From Dialister sp. CAG:486 (GTDB lineage Bacteria > Bacillota > Negativicutes > Veillonellales > Dialisteraceae), in NCBI GenBank assembly GCA_000434475.1, contig FR879627.1:2905-27107 (forward strand): DNA of 24,203 bases, read 5' to 3'. The notes beneath the pieces are model-generated. The model saw only the letters and a list, made by a program, of their open reading frames with translations, made no database searches and had not been told where the DNA came from. Both the position numbers and the translations under genes were made by a program. The first letter of the stretch is position 1. Each line of letters opens with the position of its first letter. Of the stretch, positions 16,855 to 24,071 are shown piece by piece.

Positions 16855-17318
16855 CTGGCTATCGAAAATTTCTTGAGAGGCTTATGGGAAACGAGGTTGC
16901 GTGCCGTCCCATTGACCGCAGACGAAAGAGGGGCAGGTTCTATGGGTTCAACGGGGTCGGTGCGGCGCATTTCGTCATCCCGAGCGCAGCCGAGGGATCT
17001 TTCTTGCACTGCGGTCAGTATCACATAGGCACTGGCAGGGAAACGGCGTCTTGGTGCCACGTATTTCTGCGTTCACACATGCATCGTTTATCGGTCTGCA
17101 AGGAAGATTTCTCGCTTCGCTCGAAATGACGATACGAGAGTCCCCCTAGTATTGCGTTTTCTAAACAACTGGCATTTAAGTCAACATCCAAATCAAGTGA
17201 GGAGTGAGGAGTGAAGGTACGGCGCATAAAATGAGGAAGCGCCGCGGAGGTTTGAAAACTAGCGACTTTCTCGTGTCACAAACCTAATCCCTAGCTACCA
17301 GCCACTAGTCTCCAGCCA
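16855..17318. repeat. Repeat block downstream of larC
   Basis: No gene is seen. It holds a GGTTCTATGGGTTC run (about 16937), a CGTCATCCCGAGCGCAGCCG element (about 16974-16993), a TTCTCGCTTCGCTCGAAATG element (about 17109-17128), the segment nearly identical to 2970-3079 (17147-17248) with GTGAGGA heptads and a GC hairpin, and a GTCACTA-class array that reaches the larC stop (17286-17320). Confidence 0.7.
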
Positions 17319-18740
17319 CTACTCGTTTTGTTCCGCCAGCGCTTTCACGAGATGATACACCTCCGCAAAGGGCAGGTGGTTTTTTTCTGCGATGGCCTTC
17401 ACCGATTCATACTCGGGGTAGAAGCGTCTCTCCCCGGGAAGGGCGACTTCCTTCACCTCCGCGATGCCGAAAGGCGTTTCCACCTGCTTCTGGTTGCGGT
17501 GAAGGATGGAGCGCATGACGCTCGGAAATTCGCGGATACCGATGGTCGTCGTTTCTTTGAAGATGATATCTTCGATTTCTTCCATCCTGCTCTTCTTGCA
17601 GATCACGGTGAGCTCCCATGCGGGACGGTTCTTCTTCATGTAGACCGGGCTGTAATGGACATCGAGCGCGCCGGCCTGCATGAGGCGGTCGATGGTATAG
17701 CCGAGCGCTTCGCCGGTGCTGTCGTCGATGTCGGTCTCGAGCTTCACGATCTCATCCTTGCCCTCTTCCATGGCATTCCCTTCGATGAGGTATGCGCGAA
17801 GGATATTCGTGCGCTCGGTGTAGGCTCTCTTGCCTGCGCCAAGGCCTGTACGCACGATGCGGAAGGCTTTCGGCAGCTGGTGCGTCGTGCAGATGGCAGC
17901 CGCAATGGCTGCGCCGGTCGGCGTGACGTATTCCCCCTTCGTCTCCATGATGGTGAGCGGCATATCGTAGGCTTCGATGATATTCATGGTCGCTGGGACG
18001 GGGACAGGCAGCACGCCGTGCTGGCAGCGGACGGTGCCTCTGCCCTCGGTGAGGCAGGGAATGATGACATCCGTGATCCCCAGGCTGTCAAAGGTAACCG
18101 CCGCGGCAATGATATCTACGATGGAGTCGATGGCGCCGACTTCATGGAAATGCACCTCTTCCAGCGGCATGTGATGGGCGAGAGACTCTGCTTCCGCTAC
18201 GATGTGGAACATCTTGCCCGCCAGCGCTTTCGCCGAGTCTGTCATGTCTGTCGCGTCGATGATGTCTAAGATCTCTGCCAGATGGCGTCCGTGGTGGTGG
18301 TGATGCTCATGATCATGGTAATGATGAGACTCCTCGCCTTCATGGCAATGGCAGTGAGGCGCTTCCTCGTCCTCATGGCAATGACAGTGATGTGCTTCCT
18401 CGTCCTCATGGCAATGGCAATGATGCGCTTCCTCGTCCTCGCATCCATGGCAGTGAGGCGCTTCCTCCTGCGGAACTGCCGAGCTGACCGGCGCCGGACC
18501 ATAGAGGTAGGCCATATCATGGTCATGATTTTCATGGGCTGCATCCAGAATGACATTGAAATCACAGCACGCAATGCCGGATTTCTTGACGCTGGAGATC
18601 TCCACCATGAAACCGTCCGCGGGAATGGAATTCAGCGCGCGTTCCAGCGCCTCCGGGTCTGCGCCGAGGTCGATCATCGCTGCGACGAACATATCTCCGC
18701 TGATGCCGGAGGAAGTTTCAAGGTATAATGTTTTTCCCAT
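17319..18740 (-). CDS. larC: Nickel-pincer cofactor nickel chelatase LarC
   Basis: A 473-residue LarC, the CTP-dependent cyclometallase that inserts nickel into the pincer nucleotide used by lactate racemase and relatives. The N-terminal signature SSGISGDMFVAAMIDLGAD matches the family. A His-rich region (about residues 95-160) holds four 11-residue repeats of the type HCHEDEEAHHC, encoded by a 33-bp tandem repeat (18330-18470), followed by HHHHHGRH; it probably stores or binds nickel. In Lactobacillus plantarum larC1 and larC2 are joined by programmed frameshifting; here the frame is continuous. AAGGAGA lies 6 nt before the ATG. The stop codon is in a heptad array. It follows larB after a 299-bp repeat gap. 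Confidence 0.95.
   Translation of the reverse strand: MGKTLYLETSSGISGDMFVAAMIDLGADPEALERALNSIPADGFMVEISSVKKSGIACCDFNVILDAAHENHDHDMAYLYGPAPVSSAVPQEEAPHCHGCEDEEAHHCHCHEDEEAHHCHCHEDEEAPHCHCHEGEESHHYHDHEHHHHHGRHLAEILDIIDATDMTDSAKALAGKMFHIVAEAESLAHHMPLEEVHFHEVGAIDSIVDIIAAAVTFDSLGITDVIIPCLTEGRGTVRCQHGVLPVPVPATMNIIEAYDMPLTIMETKGEYVTPTGAAIAAAICTTHQLPKAFRIVRTGLGAGKRAYTERTNILRAYLIEGNAMEEGKDEIVKLETDIDDSTGEALGYTIDRLMQAGALDVHYSPVYMKKNRPAWELTVICKKSRMEEIEDIIFKETTTIGIREFPSVMRSILHRNQKQVETPFGIAEVKEVALPGERRFYPEYESVKAIAEKNHLPFAEVYHLVKALAEQNE
18330..18470 (-). repeat. 33-bp in-frame tandem repeat coding for the LarC His-rich region
   Basis: About four units with the core CATGGCAATGGCAGTGAGGC on the plus strand, each 33 bp (11 codons), differ at a few bases. 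They encode alternating acidic and His/Cys clusters. Copy number may vary between strains. Confidence 0.85.
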
Positions 18741-19039
18741 ATGGTTTCTCCTTGTTGGTTGTTGATTATTGGTTGGAATCAGGAGTGACTGGTAACTGGA
18801 TTCTAGTAGCTAGTGGCTAGGGATTAGGAGCTTCGAGTGACTGGTGTTGAATACGACTTTCGGGCATCGCCCCGTTTCGTCATCCTGAGCGGAGAGAAAC
18901 GTCGTATGTGAGATAACGAATGCCAGAACAGCTGCGACCTGAGCCCTCGATCTCGGCGAAGCCGCCACCTTCATTCCTCATTCCTAATTCCTAATTATGG
19001 CACGTAATCATAACAAGAAATATGGCGATATGGTTACTT
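18741..19039. repeat. Repeat-filled gap between larB and larC
   Basis: No gene is seen. It holds a seven-unit AGTGACT/AGGGATT array (18784-18832), the 110-bp dispersed element in inverted orientation (about 18860-18975) and ATTCCTA heptads (about 18974-18998). Confidence 0.7.
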
Positions 19040-19843
19040 TCAAATCCTTCCCATTTCCGCCAATCGGTTGATCTGTGTCGCCACATAGCCGGCGCCGAAG
19101 CCATTGTCGATATTGACGGTGACGATGCCGTTCGCGCAGGAATTAATCATCGTCAAGAGCGCCGAAAGGCCGTGGAAGCTGGCGCCGTAGCCCACCGACG
19201 TCGGCACCGCGATGACGGGATTCTTCACAAGTCCGCCGATGACCGAGGCGAGCGCCCCTTCCATGCCTGCCACTGCGATGACACAGTTCGCGCGGCGCAC
19301 GATCGCCTCCTTCGAAAGGATGCGGTGGATGCCGCTGACGCCCACATCATAGACACGTTCGACATGCGTCCCGAAGTACTCTGCCGTCTGTGCCGCTTCC
19401 TCTGCGACGGAAATATCTGCCGTGCCGCCCGTGCAGATGGCCACGCAGCCGATGTGCTCCTTCTCCTTTTCCAGCTTCAGGATATGCGACACCGGGTCAT
19501 AGGAGATCTCCGGCAGGAATTCCTTCACGATCTCATACTGGTGTGGAGAGGCGCGGGTGCCGAAGACTTCCCCCTCCACCTCATAGAGCCTTCGGAAGAT
19601 CTGTCCGATGAATTCGTCAGATTTCCCCTGGCAGTAGATCACTTCTGCAAAGCCGGAACGCTTCTTCCGATTCGTATCGAGCTTGGGAAATCCCATTTCC
19701 TGCTTCTTCCGATCCGTATCGAGCTTGGCAAATCCCATTTCCTCATAGGATCGCTCCGCCGGATTCTCACGGATGAGCGCCTCTGCCGCAGAGAGCGACA
19801 GCGCGCCGGACTTCACTTGGGTCAATATTTCTTGAATACTCAT
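19040..19843 (-). CDS. larB: Pincer-cofactor carboxylase LarB (with 14-residue duplication)
   Basis: A 267-residue LarB, related to the PurE AIR carboxylase. It carboxylates nicotinic acid adenine dinucleotide and hydrolyses it, the first step of nickel-pincer nucleotide synthesis. Family motifs: AICTGGTADI, AGMEGALASVIGGL, VPTSVGYGASFHGL and VNIDNGFGAGY. The N-terminal part contains a tandem 14-residue repeat (GFAKLDTDRKKQEM then GFPKLDTNRKKRS) from a 42-bp duplication at 19660-19743. Homologues normally have one copy before GFAEVIY, so the usual length would be about 253. The repeat is in frame and lies before the catalytic domain. AAAGGA lies 7 nt before the ATG. Confidence 0.94.
   Translation of the reverse strand: MSIQEILTQVKSGALSLSAAEALIRENPAERSYEEMGFAKLDTDRKKQEMGFPKLDTNRKKRSGFAEVIYCQGKSDEFIGQIFRRLYEVEGEVFGTRASPHQYEIVKEFLPEISYDPVSHILKLEKEKEHIGCVAICTGGTADISVAEEAAQTAEYFGTHVERVYDVGVSGIHRILSKEAIVRRANCVIAVAGMEGALASVIGGLVKNPVIAVPTSVGYGASFHGLSALLTMINSCANGIVTVNIDNGFGAGYVATQINRLAEMGRI
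19660..19743. repeat. Imperfect 42-bp tandem duplication inside larB
   Basis: Units 19660-19701 and 19702-19743 start GCTTCTTCCGAT and differ at two positions. The duplication keeps the frame and adds 14 residues. Confidence 0.95.
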
Positions 19844-20065
19844 ATATGTGTCCTTTGGTTGATTGGTTGTTGGTTTAGGTTCAAAGTTCAGGGTTCAGGG
19901 TTAGTCCACGGAGCGTGCTGCCCTTTGATTGCGTTTGAAAGTTTCGTTTAAATGAGAAATTAGAAATGAGAAATGCGAAATGGTGGTGCGGCGCATAAAA
20001 ATAAGGAAGCGCCACGGAGTATAAATAGTGGCAATGCCCGAAAGTAATATTCAAGTCACCAGTCC
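19844..20065. repeat. Modular repeat gap between larE and larB
   Basis: In coding sense: heptad-like GGGACTGGTGACT directly from the larE stop, a TTTCGGGCATTGCC segment, a GC hairpin (GTGGCGC/GCGCCGC), ATTTCTC heptads, a segment containing AATCAAAGGGCAGCACG, and TGAACCC heptads (19877-19904) before the larB ribosome site. The same order occurs at 20870-21118. Confidence 0.75.
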
Positions 20066-20869
20066 CTATTTCCCATCCATCGACCCCGAGCGGAACCCTT
20101 CCAGGTCCATGGTCACGTAGCGAAAGCCCAGCGCATGAAAGCGCGCGATGACTGCCTCACGATTTTCCACGAGCTTTGGGAGCTGAGCGGGGAGCACCTC
20201 GATGCGGGCGATATCCCCATGACAGCGCACGCGAAACTGCAAAAAGCCCAGATCGAAAAGCAGCTGCTCAGCCGCTTCGACCGCGCGGAGCTTCTCCTCC
20301 GTGATCTTCGTGCCATAGGGGAAACGGGTCGCCAGGCACGCAAAGGATGGCTTATTCCATGTGGGAAGTCCTTCCTTCTCCGACAGGATGCGGATCTCCT
20401 CCTTCGTGAGCGCCGCCTCCTTCAAAGGGCTCACGACGCCCAGCTCGGCAAGCGCTTTCAGCCCGGGACGATAGCCCTTCGTATCACTGAAATTTGTCCC
20501 GTCGATGATATAAGCGATCTGATGCTCCTTCGCCAGCTCGCCCAGAGACGAGAAGAGATAGGTCTTGCACCAGTAGCAGCGATCCTTCGGATTGTCAGCA
20601 AAGCCCGGCGCAGCGAACTGGTCCCTTTCCACGATCACCTGCCGGATGCCGCGGGACGTGCAGAAATCCTTCGCCTCTTCGATCTCACGCGCGGGGACGG
20701 AATTCAGTTTCATCGTCACTGCGACAGCCTTATCGCCAAGCACCTTGCAGGCCTCATGAAGAAGAAAGGTCGAGTCCACACCGCCGGAAAAAGCGACGGC
20801 GACCGAGCCAAGTGTTTTCAAATGGGCTTCAAGCGTTTTCTGCTTGAGAAGAATGCTTTCATGGATCAT
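20066..20869 (-). CDS. larE: Pincer-cofactor sulfur transferase LarE
   Basis: A 267-residue PP-loop ATPase that adenylylates the pincer precursor and replaces its carboxylate oxygens with sulfur. The PP-loop SGGVDS is at 28-33. Cysteines at 98 and 101 (DRCYWCK) and 178 (FACLATRFPYG) are visible. Cys178 corresponds to the sacrificial Cys176 of the Lactobacillus plantarum enzyme; the extra pair fits LarE proteins with three conserved Cys that bind a [4Fe-4S] cluster and need not sacrifice their own sulfur, though that assignment is inference. AAAGGAG lies 8 nt before the ATG. The stop codon is part of a GGGACTGGTGACT repeat. Confidence 0.94.
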   Translation of the reverse strand: MIHESILLKQKTLEAHLKTLGSVAVAFSGGVDSTFLLHEACKVLGDKAVAVTMKLNSVPAREIEEAKDFCTSRGIRQVIVERDQFAAPGFADNPKDRCYWCKTYLFSSLGELAKEHQIAYIIDGTNFSDTKGYRPGLKALAELGVVSPLKEAALTKEEIRILSEKEGLPTWNKPSFACLATRFPYGTKITEEKLRAVEAAEQLLFDLGFLQFRVRCHGDIARIEVLPAQLPKLVENREAVIARFHALGFRYVTMDLEGFRSGSMDGK

Positions 20870-21118
20870 AGGAGAGTCTCCTTTATTAGGGTTTAAGGTT
20901 CAGGGTTCATGGTTAGCCCGTGGGACGTGCTGCCCTTTGATTGTGGGTGAAAGCCTCGCGCTCTCTAGTGAGGAGTTAGGAGTGGTGGTGCGGCACATAA
21001 AAATAGGGAAGCGCCGCGAGTATATATGGGGCGATACCCGAAGGTGGCATTTAAGTCACTAGTCACTAGCCACCAGCCACTAATCCCTAGCTACTAGCTA
21101 CTAGAATCCAGTCACCAG
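20870..21118. repeat. Modular repeat gap between the MATE gene and larE
   Basis: In coding sense: GTGACTA heptads (from 21124 down to 21055), a CCTTCGGGTATCGCCCC segment, a GC hairpin (GCGGCGC with TGCCGCA), ACTCCTA heptads, a segment with AATCAAAGGGCAGCACG, then TGAACCC heptads (20889-20916) before larE. The order matches the larE-larB gap. Confidence 0.75.
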
Positions 21119-21124
21119 TCACCC
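21055..21124. repeat. GTCACTA-class heptad array, 10 units, over the MATE stop codon
   Basis: Ten units in register: GTCACTA twice, GCCACCA, GCCACTA, ATCCCTA, GCTACTA twice, GAATCCA, GTCACCA, GTCACCC. The stop codon of the MATE gene (21119-21121) lies in the last unit. Confidence 0.92.
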
Positions 21125-22453
21125 CAAAATATACTTCTTTCGCGTCTTGAAAAGCAGGACAGAAAGTCCGACGGCCGTGACGAACCAGCTCAGCGGATAC
21201 ACCGTCATAAGGCAGTCAAAGCTGGGGATGGCAGGAAATACGGTCCCCATGTACAGGATACGGAAGCCGCAGATCCCGACGATCGTGATGAGCGCCGGAG
21301 AGAGTGAATTGCCAAAGCCGCGGAGATAGGCGGAGATCATTTCGATGGCCAGATTCAAAGGCTCCGCCAGAATGATATAGCCCATGCGGGTGACGCCATA
21401 GCTGATGACCATCACATCGCTGGTAAAAAGCGCAAGCAGTGATGGTGAAAAATACAGGATGGGCGCTCCGATGATGACGCAGACGACCAGATTCTGCAAG
21501 GTGGTGATGACCCCAACGCGGCGGCAGCGCGCCATGTCGCCGGCCCCGTAGTTCTGCCCGACGAATGTCGTACATGCCTGCCCGAACGCATTGACAAAGA
21601 TATAGCAAAGAATATCCAGATTGAACGCCGCCGCCGTTGCCGCCATGACATCCGCGCCAAGGCTGTTGATCGCCGACTGGATCACGATGTTCGACAGACA
21701 GAAGACCGCCGCCTGCAACCCGGCCGGTGTGCCGATGCGAAGGATCTCCCGTAAAATATACAGATCAAAGAATGATGCCCTGCATTCCAGATGGATCACA
21801 TGCGTGCTGCGAAGCAGGATCGTCACCAGCATGGCGGAAGAAAGAAGCGTCGCACATGTCGTAGAGATCGCCACAGCTGCCACGCCCTGATGAAAAAACG
21901 CCACCAGCGTGTAGCTGATGATGACCTTGATGACCCCTGCCACCGCCAGACAGAAGAGGGGCGTCTTCGTATCTCCCTGACTTCGGAAAATGGCAGACGC
22001 AAAATTATAGACCAGGATCCCCGGCAGAGCCAGGAAAAAAATGCGCAGATACTCTGCGGAGAGCGGCATGAGCACATCCGGCACCTGAAGCAGCGAGAGC
22101 AGCGGCTCTGCGACAGCTTCGCTCAGACAGGTCATCACGATCCCTGCGGCAAGCGCAAAGGCAAGCGTCGAAAAGACCGCCCGATGGATCCCCTCCCGAT
22201 CTCCCTTCCCTGTCATTTGGGAAATCACGACATTCGCCCCGATCGAAATGCCGATGAAAAATGTCACGATGAAACCGATGATGGGCGTATTGCTCCCGAC
22301 AGCCGCCATCGCTTCCTTCCCGACAAACTGCCCCATGATGATGGTGTCGATGGTATTGAACACCTGCTGCAGCATGCCCGTCAGTGCCAGGAGTAGCGCA
22401 AAACGGATCGTTTTCCTTCCGATCGGTCCATGCGTCATATCTATTTTTTTCAT
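21119..22453 (-). CDS. MATE-family efflux transporter
   Basis: A 444-residue integral membrane protein with about 12 hydrophobic segments and two homologous halves, typical of MATE exporters driven by sodium or proton gradients. Recognisable family stretches: FNTIDTIIMGQFVGKEAMAA near the N-terminus, GANVVISQ, YNFASAIFRSQGDTKTPL and AFGQACTTFVGQNYGAGD. The substrate cannot be told from sequence. It is the first gene upstream of larE on the same strand and may share its transcript, though that does not prove a role in nickel or lactate metabolism. AAGAGG lies 5 nt before the ATG. Confidence 0.93.
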   Translation of the reverse strand: MKKIDMTHGPIGRKTIRFALLLALTGMLQQVFNTIDTIIMGQFVGKEAMAAVGSNTPIIGFIVTFFIGISIGANVVISQMTGKGDREGIHRAVFSTLAFALAAGIVMTCLSEAVAEPLLSLLQVPDVLMPLSAEYLRIFFLALPGILVYNFASAIFRSQGDTKTPLFCLAVAGVIKVIISYTLVAFFHQGVAAVAISTTCATLLSSAMLVTILLRSTHVIHLECRASFFDLYILREILRIGTPAGLQAAVFCLSNIVIQSAINSLGADVMAATAAAFNLDILCYIFVNAFGQACTTFVGQNYGAGDMARCRRVGVITTLQNLVVCVIIGAPILYFSPSLLALFTSDVMVISYGVTRMGYIILAEPLNLAIEMISAYLRGFGNSLSPALITIVGICGFRILYMGTVFPAIPSFDCLMTVYPLSWFVTAVGLSVLLFKTRKKYILG

Positions 22454-23005
22454 ATATACCTCTTACCCGACAGGCAAAGGACAGCGATCGGGGGGAAAGG
22501 GAAATCATCTCTGCGCCCCGAAGCCGCCGGATGGCCTGCTACATATATTTCTTATTATATCATTCCTGACAACCTGCCTTGCAAGCGCAGTGCCTCTTGC
22601 CAAGACCGGCCATTGGCTCTATGATATAGAGGAATACAAATGTATGCAAATACCTTCTGGCTATCGAAAGGCATGCCTAAACAGTGACTGGTGACTGGAT
22701 TCTAGTAGCTAGGGGCTAGTGGCTAGGGATTAGGAGTGGCTGGTGACTTGGAGACATCCGACTCCCGTATCGTCATTTCGAGCGAAGCCCTCAAATCTTT
22801 GTCATTCGCATTCAAGTGGTCGATGTCAGGACCCCCCAAACGGGAAGCCTGTTATCTCAAACCTTCGGGCATCGCCCCCCGTTGAACCCTCTGAACCTGT
22901 AGAACCCGCTTCCCCTCTTTCACAAACAATCAAGGGTCGGCACACCCTCGGGGCAAACCCTGAACCCTTGTCCCTTTATTGATTTCCTCTAAGGAGGCAT
23001 CGCTT
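22454..23005. other. Divergent gap between the MATE gene and the uracil-DNA glycosylase gene
   Basis: No gene is seen. Next to the MATE gene is its probable promoter (22554-22584). Further right are a GTGACTG/GGGATTA heptad array (22683-22738), the 120-bp element in inverted orientation (about 22765-22880) and TGAACCC-like units (about 22884-22970) leading into the glycosylase ribosome site AAGGAGG at 22991-22997. Confidence 0.7.
22554..22584 (-). promoter_or_regulatory. Probable promoter of the MATE-lar gene series
   Basis: An extended -10, TGATATAAT (TATAAT at 22554-22559), with TTGCAA (22579-22584) at a 19-bp spacing. The untranslated leader would be about 95 nt. Confidence 0.55.
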
Positions 23006-23740
23006 ATGGATCTATTCGGACACGAAGACCCGGAAGAATATATCGTCCGCCGCAGGCAGGAGATGGCGCGCCCCGCCGGCTTTCCCACGCACGAAGCGCT
23101 GAAGGAAGCCATCACCTCCTGCAGCCGCTGCCCGCTTCGCCGCGAAGGCGGTCTTGGCCCCGTGCTCTCCACCGGCCCTGCGGATGCCCCGCTCATGATC
23201 GTCGGCGAAGGCCCCGGGGGTGTCGAGGATGACTACGGCGGCCCTCTGATCGGTCCCTCCGGGCAGCTGCTGGACAAGGCGCTCGCCTCCGTCGGCATCA
23301 CCCGCGACCATGTCTACGTGACAAACATCGTAAAATGCCGTCCGCGCGGCAACCGCACTCCCACCATGGACGAAGGGCATTTCTGCGGAAGCATCTGGCT
23401 TTTGCAAGAGATCGCACTCGCACGCCCTGCCGTCATCATCGGTCTTGGCAAAGTCGCACTCCGCTTCTTTCTGGGCCGCGAAGCCGGTATCATCCGCTCC
23501 CGCGGTCACTGGATCGATTTCCATGGCATCCCCGTCATGCCGACCTTCCATCCCGCCTACCTTCTCCGCCAGAGCGGCCGCGCACTGGTCGATGCGAAAT
23601 GGCAGGTCTACTACGACCTCAAAGCCGCCAAGGAACGCGCCGCCGCCCTCCGTCCTGACTGGGTATGGCAAAGCGACACCCCGCCAAACCTTTTGGACGA
23701 GCTTGCCGCGGAGCGCGCGAAACGGCACTCCCAGGGATGA
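23006..23740 (+). CDS. Type 4 uracil-DNA glycosylase with [4Fe-4S] cluster
   Basis: A 244-residue DNA repair enzyme that removes uracil from DNA, of the family 4 group common in anaerobes and thermophiles. Motifs: GEGPGGVEDDYGGPLIGPSG (67-86, catalytic motif), VYVTNIVKCRPRGNRTP (103-119) and HPAYLLR (182-188). The four cluster ligands are Cys39, Cys42, Cys111 and Cys127. The start at 23006 was chosen over an in-frame ATG 27 nt upstream because AAGGAGG lies 8 nt before it. The C-terminal 40 residues are a variable tail. It is the first gene on the plus strand and is followed closely by a small membrane protein gene. Confidence 0.94.
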   Translation: MDLFGHEDPEEYIVRRRQEMARPAGFPTHEALKEAITSCSRCPLRREGGLGPVLSTGPADAPLMIVGEGPGGVEDDYGGPLIGPSGQLLDKALASVGITRDHVYVTNIVKCRPRGNRTPTMDEGHFCGSIWLLQEIALARPAVIIGLGKVALRFFLGREAGIIRSRGHWIDFHGIPVMPTFHPAYLLRQSGRALVDAKWQVYYDLKAAKERAAALRPDWVWQSDTPPNLLDELAAERAKRHSQG

Positions 23741-23783
23741 TTTCCTCACCGATTCCCCATAACTTCTGTAAGAAAGGACCCTT

Positions 23784-24071
23784 ATGCATACACTCTTGAC
23801 CATCCTCATCGGCCTTGCCATCGCCGGCTGGTTCCTCTACTGCCTCTACCGCATGCTGCGCGGCGCGCGCGGCAGGGACTGCGCCAGCTGTCATCTCGCC
23901 GGCGGCTTCGACTACAAAAGCAGCGCGCCTGTCAAGCCCTCTGACATGAAGCGCAAAGAGATCGTCACTGACACCGGCCATCTCATCATCGTCGACGAAG
24001 AAGCGGCGAAGAGACGCCGCGAACGGATACGGAAGATGATGGAGCAGCCAAAGGATGAGAAACGCAGCTGA
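23784..24071 (+). CDS. Small single-helix membrane protein with CxxC, unknown function
   Basis: A 95-residue protein. Residues 3-25 form one hydrophobic helix, followed by a basic stretch (RMLRGARGRD), a CASC motif (Cys33, Cys36) and a charged, probably cytoplasmic tail rich in Lys/Arg/Glu (about 55-95). AAAGGA lies 6 nt before the ATG. The gap to the glycosylase gene is 43 bp, so the two are likely co-transcribed. The layout (helix then cysteines) recalls small FeoB-associated Cys-rich membrane proteins, but I see only one CxxC and do not assign it. It may be a metal- or redox-binding tail protein. Confidence 0.7.
   Translation: MHTLLTILIGLAIAGWFLYCLYRMLRGARGRDCASCHLAGGFDYKSSAPVKPSDMKRKEIVTDTGHLIIVDEEAAKRRRERIRKMMEQPKDEKRS

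Noticed and set aside
16317..17129. Open frame of 270 codons on the plus strand in the gene-free stretch
   Set aside because: No ribosome site or recognisable motif, it runs through a terminator hairpin and dispersed repeats, and its composition looks random.
18330..18470. LarC His-rich repeat as another assembly-type duplication
   Set aside because: There are several units, in frame, with a sensible metal-binding composition at the known His-rich linker position, so it is likely real.
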